Of a stretch of DNA of 64,000 bases, positions 35,375-47,744 are shown one piece after another. The notes under the pieces are model-generated. The model was given only the letters and a program-made list of their open reading frames with translations. It was not told the origin of the DNA and did no database searches. The translations under genes and the position numbers were made by a program. Numbering within the stretch: position 1 is the stretch's first letter; every line of letters starts with the position of its first letter. Source of the DNA: Mastacembelus armatus (Eukaryota; Chordata; Actinopteri; Synbranchiformes; Mastacembelidae); NCBI RefSeq assembly GCF_900324485.2, contig NC_046653.1, forward strand, positions 24,735,147 through 24,799,146. Reading direction: 5' to 3'.

Positions 35375-35688
35375 CAGGGTCATCCTATCCCAGCTTTTTT
35401 TGTGTGAAAGGCAGGGGTCCACCCTGGACAGGTCCCCAGTCCATCACAGGGCCACATAGAGACAAACAACCTCACACACTCACACTCACTCCTATGGGCA
35501 ATTTAGAGTCACCAATCAACCTGACATATATGTTTTTGTACTGTGGAAGTAAACCGGAGTACCTGGAGAAAACCCACACAAGCACAGGGAGAACATGTAA
35601 ACTCCACACAGAAAGGTCTCTGACGGGTTGCGAACCTGTGGCCTTCTCGCTGTGAGGCAAGAGTGCTAACCACTAACCCACCGTGCAG
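35375..35688 (-). mobile_element. tRNA-headed SINE-like repeat (Y flank, relic A)
   Basis: A nearly full copy: body with CCTATGGGCAATTTAGAGTC and GTACCTGGAGAAAACCC, head with GGTTGCGAACCTGTGGCC (B-box side) and AGTGCTAACCACTAACCCAC (A-box side, reverse strand). Confidence 0.75.
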
Positions 35689-36589
35689 ATCCAGCCCAAC
35701 TCATTACAGTCATTATCTTGCCCTCAGTCTTCTTCACGATCAGTCTCCACCACAGGCTCACAGTCTGCCCCAGTCCTGATATCTCAGTTGGTTCAAGGTC
35801 CCACTATGTTACTCAAACCCCAGCCTCTGAAACCGGCAGCAGCTCATCCCATTTTTACTGAGCTGAAAGCTCAAGCAGCATGCCCATCATCCCCTTAGTA
35901 CTTAGTCCAAGCAACCTGTCTGCACCCTCCGATTGGCATCAGCTTCCCGTCTGGGCTGCACACCAGAAAGATCGCCTCCAAGGCTACTCACCAGAACGTC
36001 AGTTCACCTGCAGAGCCACCCTCTAGAACAGCCAGCTGGAGAGGCTGTCCTCCAGAAGGCCCCCTGGTTCTAGTTTATCTGCAATGCAGAACCTCTGAAA
36101 ATATGGTGAGACTCTGGATTTCAACTCCCTGCCCTCTTGCCCACTCTCTTATTGTTTTGTTACTTGGATGCTAGTTCATGCTAGTTTATGTTCTGCAAAC
36201 TTTCCAGAGACTTGAAAGATTCTTTATTGCTCAGTTTCTGTTTATTTGCTGAGAAATTTCAGTTTAATGATGAACTAATTACATTGTCACCTTGCTTTTC
36301 CTTGTGTTGTCTGCATTCTTCAGCCCAGCTTGTTGGTGTTAGAAATGTGACAGAAGCAGCAACTCTAGAATATTTTCACCACCAGATATTTTTATGCCTT
36401 TTTATGTTCTATTATATTACAGGTATGAATGCAAAACATTTGCATTTCTCATTTTTTCATGCAAATTGGTGCTACTTATGATATGAGCCATGGGCTTTTC
36501 TGGTTCTTCTCCCACCAATTCTCTGGTAGAGCTTGTGTTTTCTTGTTGTTGCTGGTGTACAAAGGTCTCTCTTCCGGTTCCAATGGACC
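35689..36589. other. Y cassette middle, unassigned
   Basis: Repeated at about 43910-44694 (with a hAT-family insertion), 53530-54354 and 59020-59849. It includes GGGCTGCACACCAGAAAGAT and a segment distantly like the X cassette (AGGTATGAATGCAAAACATT). No gene is recognised. Confidence 0.45.
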
Positions 36590-36995
36590 TTAAATGCAGA
36601 GGAAGCCTTCAGCCGACTTATGAGATTCTCTTGCCCTTAAGGTTGTCTTGGAGGAGTAGTTGAAGGGAGCTCAGCATCTGTACGGTATTCTCACTGAACA
36701 CAAGAATCTGAAATATATTTGGGTGGTTCAGCAACTGAGCCCCAGGTTTGCCAGATGGGCCCTCTTTTCCACCACATTTATACTTTACCATTTCATACTG
36801 CCCAGGTTCTACAAACACCAAGGCCGATTTCTTGTCCCAAAGTATGGAGTTGACACTTCATACACTGCTCCTGGGACCATTGTTCAGACTACCTTCATTA
36901 TGACACCTCTTCAGTGGGAGATTGACAAGGAAATCCAGGAGAGGATGGAGCATTAGCCCAGACCTCCCAGATCTCCACCTGAGTAGATCTTCAAG
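36590..36995 (+). mobile_element. Ty3/gypsy pol fossil (RNase H region), Y flank of relic A
   Basis: Plus-strand similarity to the RNase H part of gypsy pol (words like TEHKNLKYI and [11 protein letters not shown] recall the usual TDHKNLEYL and ARWALFFTRF). It is a fragment, broken, without LTRs. It was copied with the Y cassette: sister fragments lie at 44695, 54355 and 59850. Confidence 0.7.
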
Positions 36996-37104
36996 CCACA
37001 AGCCCTTCACAGCTGGCTCATTACCTGGACGCAATCAATCTCCAGCTGTCTAGCCAAAACAGAATTCATTCTTCATTCTTTGCTATTAAGAAGAAATGGA
37101 GGTA

Positions 37105-37572
37105 ATTAGTAGTTGGAGTTGCCTGTGGCTAGAGGCGGCAGGCTAGTGTGGGTTTGCTTCCCAGCTCAGCCGCCAGATGTTGGAGTTTTCCCTGTTGAAT
37201 GAGAGGGTCACTTCCCTGTGCCTTCGGGTCTGGGACAGGTCTCTCACTGTTGTTTTGGCCTATGAGCCGAACAGCAATGCAGAGTGCCCAGCCTTTTTGG
37301 AGTTTCTGGAATTGGTGCTGAAAGTTGCTCCAACTGGGGACTCCATCATTCTGCTGGGGGATTTCAACGCTCATGTGGGCAGTGACAGTGAAACCTAAAG
37401 GGGCTTTATTGGGAGAAACAGCCTCCCCGATTTGAACCCGAGTGGTGTTCTGTTGTTGGACTTCTGTGCTAGTCGCAGCTTGTCCATAATGAACACCATG
37501 TTCAAACATAAGGGTGTCCACCAGTGCACATGGCACCAGGACACCCTAGGCTGGAGGTCTATGATCGGCTTT
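37105..37572 (+). mobile_element. LINE endonuclease fragment, Y flank of relic A
   Basis: A plus-strand frame with SIILLGDFNAHVGSDSET, the GDFN motif of the apurinic-type endonuclease in many LINEs, followed by frameshifted words (LDFCASRSLSIMNTMF, VHQCTWHQDTLGWRSM). It is a fragment only. SINE-head-like sequence follows at 37575-37715. Confidence 0.75.
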
Positions 37573-38029
37573 GTGGGCTGTGGGAGAAAGCTGGAGCATC
37601 TGCAGTAAAGCCACACAGACATGGGTAGAACATGCAAAGTCCATAAAAAATGCAGGATTGGGATTCAAACCTGGAACCTTCTTACTGTAAAGCGACAATG
37701 TGAACCACTGCTCTTTGGGGGTTTACTCCTCTTTACTGAAGATTATTTCTTCCATTTTTAGAGAGTCATCTTTTAGTTAGATGTTCAAATATTGGACATC
37801 CCTGTCCTCACTTGCAAACACTCCCCACTCTCACTCAGATGTGCTCTGCTCTGTCAGTCTGAGCTCAGGTATAAAGCTGCTTGGACTTATTTCCTGTGCT
37901 CATTCCTAAATCCTCCTCACACTCAGGCTGCTGCTGCACACTAATCAAACGCCTGCTCTCACTCGCAGAGTTTTAGACATCTCCTGTTCATGGGACCACA
38001 TTCTTTTTTTTTTTTCCACATGTAGATGG

Positions 38030-38752
38030 ACAGATGTGGTATCTTGAGCATTATGTTTGTGTGACTTTCAGAAAAACCAAAGACTTTCAGAACATCTATC
38101 AGCTTTTAGAACAGATGGGTTTGCTTTTCTTGAGCTATGGCTACTACAGCAACAGGCCAAAGGTTTCCAGGACAATGCATCACTTGTGAGATCTTCTGGC
38201 AAGTTAAAACTTGAGCAGCAAAGACAATATAACTACCGCTACATTTGTAGTAGGTGAGTCGAGACATCTTAAGACACTGAGTTTCATTCGTCATTCTTTA
38301 AGTCTGTGGGAAACACTAATTGGGCTTCGTTTCATTGTTCTCACTGTGTAGTGTAGTAATGCTGTCATCATTACAGTTGTTTTAACATCCACCAGTCTGT
38401 GGAATCGTCAGTAAAAAATACTGCACTTCAGTTTTTTCCACTGTTGAAACATCTTCTGTCCCTAAATTCTTCACTCACCACCATCACATTTCTAAGTCTT
38501 AGGGATAGAGCATATTGGAATTATTATTTGTGTTTAGGTTTTAGTGTCTACCAACTTGTAAATGTTCCCCAATGGTGTCAGTGTTGGGGGCTTGGAGGTT
38601 TTATTAAATTTTCCATAAGTTGCAATTCTTGATTAAAATGAAGTGCAGTGACACATATAGTGATTATATACTGTATTTATATCCTGTATGTAAAGAAAGA
38701 AAACAGGATTTTTGCTTCGACTTTTTGAATCAAATCTAATTTCACAGTCTCT
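38030..38752. repeat. Conserved TAAR 3' block, downstream of gene 8
   Basis: Same block as at 27001-27730. It starts after a poly-T tract and CACATGTAGATGGACAGATG. Confidence 0.65.
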
Positions 38753-40098
38753 CTACAGTACGTTGGCCTCACGAGATCCAGGCTGCAGAATCTGAAGAGT
38801 GACAATGAGCTTAACAGTTTTTCTAAACCAGGGATAAAACAAGGCATAGATCAGAGGGTTCAGACAGGAGTTAAAATAGAACAGATAGAGAACAAAGGCA
38901 GCAGATGAGCCACTTACTGAGGTGTCTCCTGCAAGTGACACACAGTAATATGGACAGAAACATATCAAAAACACAGCTACTAGAACACCAAGAGTCCTGG
39001 CTGCTTTCAGCTCAGACTTCATTGTTGTTCGAGTCACTGAACGCTGCAGTGTGACAGCTGTAATGTGAGAGCGCATGGCCCGAGCCTGAGACACAGCCAC
39101 AACAAACACTCTCATATACAGAACTATGATGACAGTAACTGGAGTAATAAAAGTCATAACCAGGTCAACAATTCCTGCAATATAGCTAATGACAAACACA
39201 CACTGTCCATAGCAGGAGTTATATCTGCCTGGTTCAGTCAGATCATCCTTAAAAAAGAGACTGTTGTAGAAAAAGGAACCGAGCCAACACAGACAAACAC
39301 AGAATTTCACTCTTCTCTCAGTGACTCTGGTGGGGTAATGCAGAGGGTCACAAATAGCCGCATATCGATCGATTGATATCAGAACCATGTTTCCAATTGA
39401 GGTAGCAGCAATGATGAAGGACAAGTAAGCATATAGAGAACACATGAGATCACCAAGAAACCAGCAGCCTGTTTGTCGGAGGATTTCTCCAGGCATTACC
39501 ACAAGGCCCACGAGAAAGTCTGAGACAGCCAGAGAGAGGAGGAGGGTGTTAGTGTTTGTGTGGAGCTGCCTGGAGGAAAAGAGAAAAGTGACATTAACCA
39601 ACAAGTTGTGTTCAATATCTCTGAATGTTTCCTGATCTGCCACATCTGTAGTCACCATATGGTTAAGTGTAGACAAATAAAACTACTTGGTTGAGTTCAG
39701 TGGATAGAAACCAGTGCTGATTATTTGTAGTAGACAGGACATGAACTGTGGTTTCTGGTGTCAAATATCAGTCAGACCTTTGCGTTTTGTTCACAGTCAA
39801 GAAGGCGAAATAGAAGTCTAGTGTGTCAACATGATCCATAATTTAGTAAAAGCCTAAAGACAGTTCTTGTAAATGTACAGCAGCTGTTCACATTTGAAGA
39901 CAAAAATCATAGAGAAGTGAATCTGTGCCTGAAGTAGGAGATTGAGATGATGATGAGCAGGTTCAGAGCCACAGTGAGCACAGAGACAAAATACAGCCCA
40001 ATGTGAAGAAACAAAACATCAGTCCCATGAAATGTGGGCTTCCTGCAGGAGGTGTTGAGTTGTGGAAAGCAGAGCTCTGCTCCATCCTCAACCTCCAT
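38753..40098 (-). CDS. TAAR gene 8 (class III-like), intact
   Basis: Coding exons are 39929-40098 and 38753-39569, 328 residues; the intron is 39570-39928 (359). The extra ICL3 residue (TTMKSEL) is shared with genes 3 and 11. TM3 is distinctive: CSLYAYLSFIIAATS, with Ala at 3.29 where others have Lys, and DRYAAI instead of DRYVAI after TM3. TM5 is VDLVMTFITP; D5.42 and P5.50 are intact. ECL3 DTSVSGSSAAF matches gene 13. Exon 1 reads TFHGTDVLFLHIGLYFVS. The X-type flank upstream is intact. With gene 9 it forms the module that was duplicated as genes 10-11, the exon 1 starts being 9594 bases apart. Confidence 0.93.
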
Positions 40099-41130
40099 CT
40101 CCAGAGCCCTGCAGAGAGCTGTGGCTATGTGATCTAAGCTGACTCATATAACTCCTCTTGTTTATCTCTCCTCCCTGTGTGTTTGTGTGTTTCTTGTGTT
40201 AATGTATTCAGTTTTCCAGACAGTGGGTTTCACACTGATAAACCAACTAAAGATGGTTTTGCTAAAAAGAAAGTTCTGTTTTCCCTCACCTATCCCCACT
40301 TCCACTTCTTGTTTAATTTAGTTCAAGGGACTCAGCAGGAGCCCCCATCAAAGGAGGAGAGTAAGGGGATTTCATACACCAATGTATTCACCCCATAGAT
40401 CATAATCAGCCATCGCCCAACTATAGAGATAAATAGAGAACATTATTCATCCACAAGGAGAAATTCTGGTTAGAGTATTCCTGTCACCTTTTACAGTGAA
40501 GGCTCAGTACAACAAAGGTACAATGACCGTTCCTGTCTACAGAAACTATATACAGCTGTAAGAACAACCACGTTTGTCATCGTCTTTACTCAATGTTAAA
40601 AATGAATAATGGAAATTTCACATTTTTAATGACAATGTGACTAAATATTTGATTCTGTGTGGAGGTAATGGACATGACTGAATATGCAGAGGGAAATGAC
40701 AACATACGGATTCGATCTCCATCTATTGAAGTTTTCAAAGTGTTGAATGGGTGAAACAGCAGCTGTACCATTTTTTCACCCCCAGAGATTTTTGTGCCTT
40801 TTCATGTTCTCTCTACTTTGCTGCGGAGAGCTATGAATGCCAAACACTTGCATAGTTTCTCACGTGTTCACACTAGTTGGTGTCCCTTAACATTGCAACA
40901 TCAGCCAGGCCATTTTCTGGTTCTTCTCCCACCAGTTCTGTGGTAGAGCTTGTGCTTTAGTGCTGTAACTGTATCCTGTTTTTTCGAAAACTTCTGTGTA
41001 CTTCAGGTCTACACCCACTCATAAAAGGTTGGTTATTCCATGTATTACAATGATATTTGATAGAATGATTGTTACTCTAACATGAATAGACTCACTGTGA
41101 GCTCCACTCCACTGTTTTGAAGTCACACGA
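40099..41130. repeat. X-type flank of gene 8
   Basis: Complete X cassette without insertions, including the proximal block TGACTCATATAACTCCTCTTG and the empty piggyBac site CCCTTAACATTG near 40888. No gene is seen. Confidence 0.75.
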
Positions 41131-41845
41131 ATGGACAGATATGGTATCTTGAGCATTACTTTTGTGTGTCTGTCAGAATGACCAAAGACTTTCAGAACAT
41201 CTATCAGCTTTTAGAACAGATGGGTTTGCTTTTCTTGAGCTATGGCTACAACAGCAACAGGGCAAAGGTTTCCAGGACAATGCATCACTTGTGAGATCTT
41301 CTGTCAAGTTAAAACTTGAGCAGCAAAGACAATAAAACTACCTCTACATCTGTAGAAGCTGAGTCAAGACATCTTAATGAACTGTGTTTCATTCCTCATT
41401 CTTTACGTCTCTGGGAAACACTAATTGATCTTACTTTCATTGCTCTCACTGTGTAGTGTGTAGTAATGCTGTCACCATTAAAGTTATTTTAACATCCACT
41501 AGTCTGTGGAATCATGAGTAATAAATACTGCACTTCAGTTTTTTCCATTGTTGAAACATCTTCTGTCCCTAAATTCTTCACTCACCACCATCACATTTCT
41601 AACAATTAGAGATAGAGCATATAGGAATTATTATTTCAGTTTATTTTTAGTGTCTACCAACTTGTAAATGTTCCCCAATGGTGTCAGTGTTGGGGGCTTG
41701 GAGGTTTTATTAAATTTTCCATAAGTTGCAATTCTTGATTAAAATGAAGTGCAGTGACACATATAGTGTTTATATCCTGTATGCAAAGAAAGAAACGAGG
41801 ATTTTCACTTGTACTTTTTGAATCAAATCTAATTTCACAGTCTCT
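41131..41845. repeat. Conserved TAAR 3' block, downstream of gene 9
   Basis: Same block as at 27001-27730, with a small deletion before ATAGTGTTTATATCCTGTAT. Confidence 0.65.
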
Positions 41846-43195
41846 TTACAGTACGTTGGCCTCACGAGATCCAGGCTGCAGAATCTTAAGAGTGACAATG
41901 AGCTTAACAGTTTTTCTAAACCAGGGATAAAACAAGGCATAGATCAGAGGGTTCAGACAGGAGTTAAAATAGTACAGATAGAGAACAAAGGCAGCAGATG
42001 AGCCATTTAGTGCAGTGTCTCCTGCAAGTGACACACAGTAATATGGACAGAAACACAATAAAAACACAGCAACAACACCACCAAGAGTCCTGGCTGCTTT
42101 CAGCTCAGATTTTGTTGTTACAGTCACTGAACGCTGCAGTGTGACAGCTGTAATGTGAGAGCGCATGGCCCGAGCCTGAGACACAGCCACAACAAACACT
42201 CTCATATACAGAACTATGATGACAGTAACTGGAGTAATAAAGGTCACAACCAGGTCAACAATTCCTGCAATATAGCTAATGACAAACACACACTGTCCAT
42301 AGCAGGAGTTATATCTGCCTGGTTCAGTCAGATCATCCTTAAAAAAGAGACTGTAGTAGAAAAAGGAACCGAGCCAACACAGACAAACACAGAGTTTCAC
42401 TCTTCTCTCAGTGACTCTGGTGGGGTAATGCAGAGGGTCACAAATAGCCACATAACGGTCAACTGATATCAGAACTATGTTTTCTACTGCGGTAGTAGCA
42501 ATGATGAAGGACACATATTTATATAGAGAACACATGAGATCACCAAGAAACCAGCAGCCTGTTTGTCGGAGGGTTTCTCCAGGCAGTACCACAAGGCCCA
42601 CGAAAAAGTCTGAGACAGCCAGAGAGAGGAGGAGGGTGTTAGTGTTTGTGTGGAGCTGCCTGGAGGAAAAGAGAAAAGTGTCATTAAATAACAAGTTGTG
42701 TTCAATATCTCTGAATGTTTCCTGATCTGTCACATCTGTAGTCACCATATGGTTAAGAGTAGACTATTAAAACTACTTGGTTGAGTTCAGTGGATAGAAA
42801 CCAGTGCTGATTATTTGTAGTAGACAGGACATGAACTGTGGTTTCTGGTGTCAAATATCAGTCAGACATTTGTGTTTCATTGTGCACAAACAGTCAACAA
42901 GGCAGAATAGAAGTCTAGTGTGTCAACATGAGCCATGATTTAGTAAAAGCCTAAAGACAGTTCTTGTAAATGTACAGCAGCTGTTCACATTTTAAGACAA
43001 AAATCATAGAGAAGTGAATCTGTGCCTGAAGTGGGAGATTGAGATGATGATGAGCAGGTTCAGAGCCACAGTGAGCACAGAGACAAAATACAGCACAATC
43101 TGAAGGAGCACAACATCAGACCACATAAATGTGGGCTTCCTGCAGGAGGTGTTGAGTTGTGGAAAGCAGAGCTCTGCTCCATCCTCAACCTCCAT
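41846..43195 (-). CDS. TAAR gene 9 (class III-like), intact
   Basis: Coding exons are 43026-43195 and 41846-42659, 327 residues; the intron is 42660-43025. Exon 1 (TFMWSDVVLLQIVLYFVS) is identical in protein to those of genes 10 and 11. TM2 reads DFFVGLVVLPG, unlike the usual DFLVGL. TM3 has IATTAVENIV. TM6 begins GGVVAVFLLCF, and ECL3 is DTALNGSSAAF as in gene 10. S3.32, DRY, D5.42 (VDLVVTFITP), P5.50 and the TM7 signature are present. Its upstream flank is the longest Y cassette, containing a SINE, gypsy fossil, LINE fragment and solo LTR. Confidence 0.93.
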
Positions 43196-43581
43196 CTTCA
43201 GAGTCCTGCAGAGAGCTGAAGCTTTGTGAACAAAACTGACTCATATAACTGATTTGCCTCTCACCTTTTCTTAGTTCATCCCCTCCTCTTTGTTTCAGTA
43301 AATGCTGGTCTCTGAGGTCCCTCCTCCCTGTGCATGTTTTGTGTTTTAATGTGTTCAGTTTTCCAGACAGTGGTTTTCACACAGACAAAACAACTATAGA
43401 TTTTTTTGCAGGAAAGAAGGTAAAAAGAAAGTTCTGTTTTCCCTCCACCTCCTGTTTATCTAATTTAAGGGACTCAACAGGAGTCCCCATCATGGGAGAA
43501 GAAGAAGGGGATCCCATACACCAATGTATTCACCCCACAGACCTTAATCAGCTTCCATCCTTCTATCTACCAGCATATTCC
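43196..43581. promoter_or_regulatory. 5' proximal region and Y flank start of gene 9
   Basis: TGACTCATATAACTG block, then CACCTTTTCTTAGTTCATCC and CTGTGCATGTTTTGTGTTTTA. Y-type version. Confidence 0.35.
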
Positions 43582-43900
43582 TAACCAGGGTCATCCTATC
43601 CCAGCTCTTTTTGTGTGAATGGCAGGGCTACACCCTGGACAGGTCACCAGTCCATCACAGGGCCACATAGAGACATACAACCTCACACACTCACACTCAC
43701 TCCTATGGGCAATTTAGAGTCACCAATCAACCTGACATACATGTTTTTGGACTGTGGGAGGAAACCGGAGTACCTGGAGAAAACCCATGCAAGCACAGGG
43801 AGAACATGCAAACTCCACACAGAAAGGTCTCTGATGGGTTGCGAACCTGTGGCCTTCTCGCTGTGAGGCAAGAGTGCTAACCACTCAGCCACCGTGCTGC
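43582..43900 (-). mobile_element. tRNA-headed SINE-like repeat (Y flank, gene 9)
   Basis: The best preserved copy: reversed, it starts GCAGCACGGTGGCTGAGTGG, continues TTAGCACTCTTGCC, and has GGTTCGCAACCC, all tRNA-like promoter boxes, then the body GTTTCCTCCCACAGTCC. Confidence 0.8.
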
Positions 43901-43944
43901 TCCAGCCCAACTCATTACAGTCATTATCTTGCCCTCAGTCTTCT

Positions 43945-44056
43945 TCACAGTAAAATTAAAACAAAGCAGATGATTAAAATATGACTAAAAGAAAAATTGC
44001 ATTTTAGTCAAAAGACTGACTAAAACTAAATTAAAATCTGCTGTCAAAATTAACAC
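43945..44056. mobile_element. hAT-family right-end fragment
   Basis: AAAACAAAGCAGATGATTAA to AAATTAACACTG matches the right end of the element at 10342-11070. It is present only in this Y cassette, so it arrived after module duplication. Confidence 0.7.
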
Positions 44057-44694
44057 TGGTCCGCACCCTCCGATTGGCATCAGCTTCCCATCTGGGCTGC
44101 ACACCAGAAAGATCGCCTCCAAGGCTACTCACCAGAACGTCAGTTCACCTGCAGAGCCACCCTCTAGAACAGCCATCTGTCCAACAGAACGCCCCCTGGT
44201 TCTAGTTTATCTGCAGTGCAGAACCTCTGAAAATATGGTGAGACTCTCTGGATTTCAACTCCCTGCCCTCTTGCGCACTCTCTTATTGTTTTGTTACTTG
44301 GATGCTAGTTTATGCTAGTTTATGTTCTGCGTACTTTCCAGAGACTTGAAAGATTCTTTATTGCTCAGTTTCTGTTTATTCACTGAGAAATTTCAGTTTA
44401 ATAATGAACTAATTACATTGTCACCTTGCTCTTCCTTGTGTTGTCTGCATTCTTCAGCCCAGCTTATTGGTGTTAGAAATGTGACAGAAGCAGCAACTCT
44501 AGAATATTTTCACCACCAGATGTTTTTATGCCTTTTTATGTTCTATTATATTACAGGTATGAATGCAAAACATTTGCATTTCTCATTTTGTCATGCAAGT
44601 TGGTGCTACTTATGATATGAGCCATGGGCTTTCCTGGTTCTTCTCCCACCAATTCTCTGGTAGAGCTTGTGTTTTCCTGTTGTTGCTTGTGTAC

Positions 44695-45340
44695 AAAGGT
44701 CTCTCTTCCGGTTCCAATGGACCTTAAATGCAGAGAAAGCCTTCAGCCGACTTATGAGATTCACTTGCCATTAAGGTTGTCTTGGAGGAGTAGTTGAAGG
44801 GAGCTCAGCATCTGTTCTGTATTCTCACTGAACACAAGAATCTGAAATATATTTGGGTGGTTCAGCAACTGAGCCCCAGTTTTGCCAGATGGGCCCTCTT
44901 TTCCTCCACATTTATACTTTACCATTTCATACTGCCCAGGCTCTACAAACACCAAGGCCGATTTCTTGTCCCAAAGTATGGAGTTGACACTTCATACACT
45001 GCTCCTGGGACCATTGTTCAGACTACCTTCATTGTGACACCTTTTCAGTGGGAGATTGACAAGGAAATCCGGTAGAGGATGGAGCATTAGCCCAGACCTC
45101 CCAGATCTCCACCTGAGTAGATCTTCATGCCACAAGCCCTTCACAGCTGGCTCATTACCTGGCCACACAGCCCGCAGAGGCTAGAGAACTCCTGGTACCA
45201 ACCATACACAGCAAATTTTAGCCTTGTGGTGTTGGTGGCCTACCATTGGGAAGGATGTGTAGCTCTATGTGAACTCTTGAACAGTGTGTGATCAATCAAA
45301 GATACCAGATCGTTTGTGGTCAGGTAACCTCGAGCCACTT
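44695..45340 (+). mobile_element. Ty3/gypsy pol fossil (RNase H to integrase start), Y flank of gene 9
   Basis: The longest of four paralogous fragments. After the RNase H part, the extension resembles the start of gypsy integrase. It is broken, with no LTRs, and predates the duplication of the Y cassette. Confidence 0.65.
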
Positions 45341-46069
45341 TTCACTTACTCAGTGATAATGGTCACATCTCTCTACACACTTTGTAACAGACCTCCAAGT
45401 CCATTAAGCCAAAATATCAAGTGGTACCTGATGAGGTATGGCAATGATTATTGTAGTGACGAGTTGGTTGAGTTGATTCACAGTGGTGAAACTGCATGTC
45501 AGTATTTCAACACAAGCGCCTGCAGAGGGCAGAGAAGTGGCTGCTGACCACAGGCAGAGAGAAGGACCTGTCTGGTGACCAGGACAGTGTTTGGCTGTGA
45601 ATAAAGGACATCAATTTCCAGCTGTCTAGCCAAAAACAGAATTCATTCTTCATTCTTTGCGATTAAGAAGAAATGGAGGTAATTAGTATATTCAACCACT
45701 GCAGCAACTTAAGCTTGGTCCAAGCTTTCAGGTATCTCTTCTCAGATTAATTGTTCCCAGTGCCCTGCAAGGAATGGAGCCACTGTCAAAACCATCTATC
45801 AAAACTGACAATGATCCAGTATCTGTGGTTCATGCACTAATGAATTTAAGATGAAGACTGAGCCAACTGCAATCTGTGGTGTATTGGGAGGGTTACAGCC
45901 CAGAGGAGAGATCCTGCTAGGTGTGCCCCTTGGAGAGTCCAGAAGAGCTCTGATCCATTTCCTCCAAGTGGCTGTGCCAGCTACTCCCATGTCTATGCCC
46001 AGCATTTAGTTGTTGTTTGCCCCATCTGTCCCACATCTGTTCTGCATTCTGTTGACCACAAATTTATAC
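45341..46069. other. Unassigned, only in the gene 9 Y cassette
   Basis: No sister copy of most of this stretch exists in the other Y cassettes. Short frames only; nothing recognised. Confidence 0.35.
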
Positions 46070-47310
46070 CCCCCTCCTGGAACTGCCACCTTATCGTGGT
46101 GGAGGGACTTGAGTGTCCGGGGGCTTGAAGGCTTGTGGCTGGGTCTCCCCAATGGAGCCCAGCCAGGCAAATCCTGAAACAGCAATATGGGATGCCATTC
46201 TATGCGCCCACCACCCGCAGGAGGACCAGTACTTGAAGGCAGATGCTGAAACTGGCTCTAGTGACATGGAATGTCACCTCAGTGGGGCGGAAGGAGCCCG
46301 AGCTTGTGCAGGAGGTTGAGCAGTACCGATTAGAGATAGTTGTGCTCACCTCCACGCACAGCCTGTGCTCTGGAACCCAACTCCTTGAGAAGGGTTGGAC
46401 TCTCTTCTACTCTGGAGTTGCCTGCGGCGAGAGGCGTCAGGCTAGTGTGGGCTTGCTCCCCAGCTCAGCCGCCAGATGTTGGAGTTTTCCCTGTTGAATG
46501 AGAGGGTCACTTCCCTGTGCCTTCGGGTCGGGCAAAGGTCTCTCACTGTTGTTTCGGCCAATGGGCCGAACAGCAATGCAGAGTGCCCAGCCTTTTTGGA
46601 GTTTCTGGAATTGGTGCTGAAAGTTGCTCCAACTGGGGACTCCATCATTCTGCTGGGGGATTTCAACGCTCATGTGGGCAGTGACAGTGAAACCTAGAGG
46701 GGCTTGATTTGGGAGGAACAGCCTCCCCGATTTGAACCCGAGTGGTGTTCTGTTGTTGAACTTCTGTTCCAGTCACAGCTTGTCAATAATGATGTTATGA
46801 GTCCCCTTTTGGGACTTCTTGCCGGGGGACCTTTATACTGAAGGGACTTCCTGTTTTCCCCCCACCTCGGTCTCCGGCAGCTTTACGTTTGTCTCTAACT
46901 ATTTGCACCTGTGTTCAATTACTTGTTTTCCTTGGCTGCTATAAGTACTCCCTGTGTTCCTTTGATCCTGGCAGAAGCATTAACCCGTGTTGACCGAAGC
47001 TGACCTTTGTTTAACAATAAAAGTAAATTTTTGTTATATGCCTTACGTGGCAGGTTTCTCCGTTATGCCGGCGATTGTATATTAACCGCTACGGTTAAAA
47101 CTTGTGTTCTCCCGAGCCCTGGGACATCCAGGGAAATTATTAAACTTCGCTGTCCTGCATTTGGGTCCTGTCTCTCCTTCCTCCTTCCAGCACCCCAACA
47201 CATAACAAATGACCACCATGATCAAGCATAAGGGTGTCCACCAGTGCACATGGCACCAGGACACCCTAGGCTGGAGGTCTATGATCGGCTTTGTGGGCTG
47301 TGGGAGAAAG
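46070..47310 (+). mobile_element. LINE 5' part and endonuclease, split by a solo LTR
   Basis: It starts CCTCCTGGAACTGCCACCTT followed by ATCGTGGTGGAGGG, a leader common to a fish LINE family, then VTWNVTSVGRKEPELV and SIILLGDFNAHVGSDSET (endonuclease). The element is interrupted at 46793-47207 and resumes with KHKGVHQCTWHQDTL. It carries frameshifts and is dead. The other Y cassettes keep only the later part. Confidence 0.75.
46793..47207 (+). mobile_element. Solo LTR (fossil), 415 bases
   Basis: It starts TGTTATGAG and ends CATAACA, flanked by the direct repeat AATGA at 46788-46792 and 47208-47212. An AATAAA signal lies at about 47013. No internal sequence remains, as expected after recombination between two LTRs. 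The plus strand is set by the signal. Family is not assigned. The other Y cassettes lack it, so it is younger than their duplication. Confidence 0.85.
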
Positions 47311-47744
47311 CTGGAGCATCTGCAGTAAAGCCACACAGACATGGGGAGAACATGCAAAGTCCACAAAAAAAGGCAGGAATGGGATTCAAACCTGGAACCT
47401 TCTTACTGTAAAGCGACAATGTGAACCACTGCTCTTTGGGGGTTTACTCCTTTTTATTGAAGATTATTTCTTCCATTTTGAGAGAGTCATCTTTTAGTTA
47501 CATGTTCAAATATTGGACAGCCCTGTCCTCACGTGCAAACACTCCCCACTCTCACTCAGATGTGCTCTGCTCTGTCAGTCTGAGCTCAGGTATGAAGCTG
47601 CTTGGACTAATGTCCTGTGCTCATTCCTAAATCCTCCTCCTCACACTCAGGCTGCTGCTGCACACTCATCAAATGCCTGCTCTCACTCGCAGAGTTTTAG
47701 ACATCTCCATTTCATGGGACCACATTCTTTTTTTTCCACATGTA

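Noticed and set aside
43840-43900. tRNA gene suggested by A- and B-box-like sequence
   Set aside because: It is the head of a SINE-like repeat, with no cloverleaf acceptor pairing that I can build and a SINE body attached.
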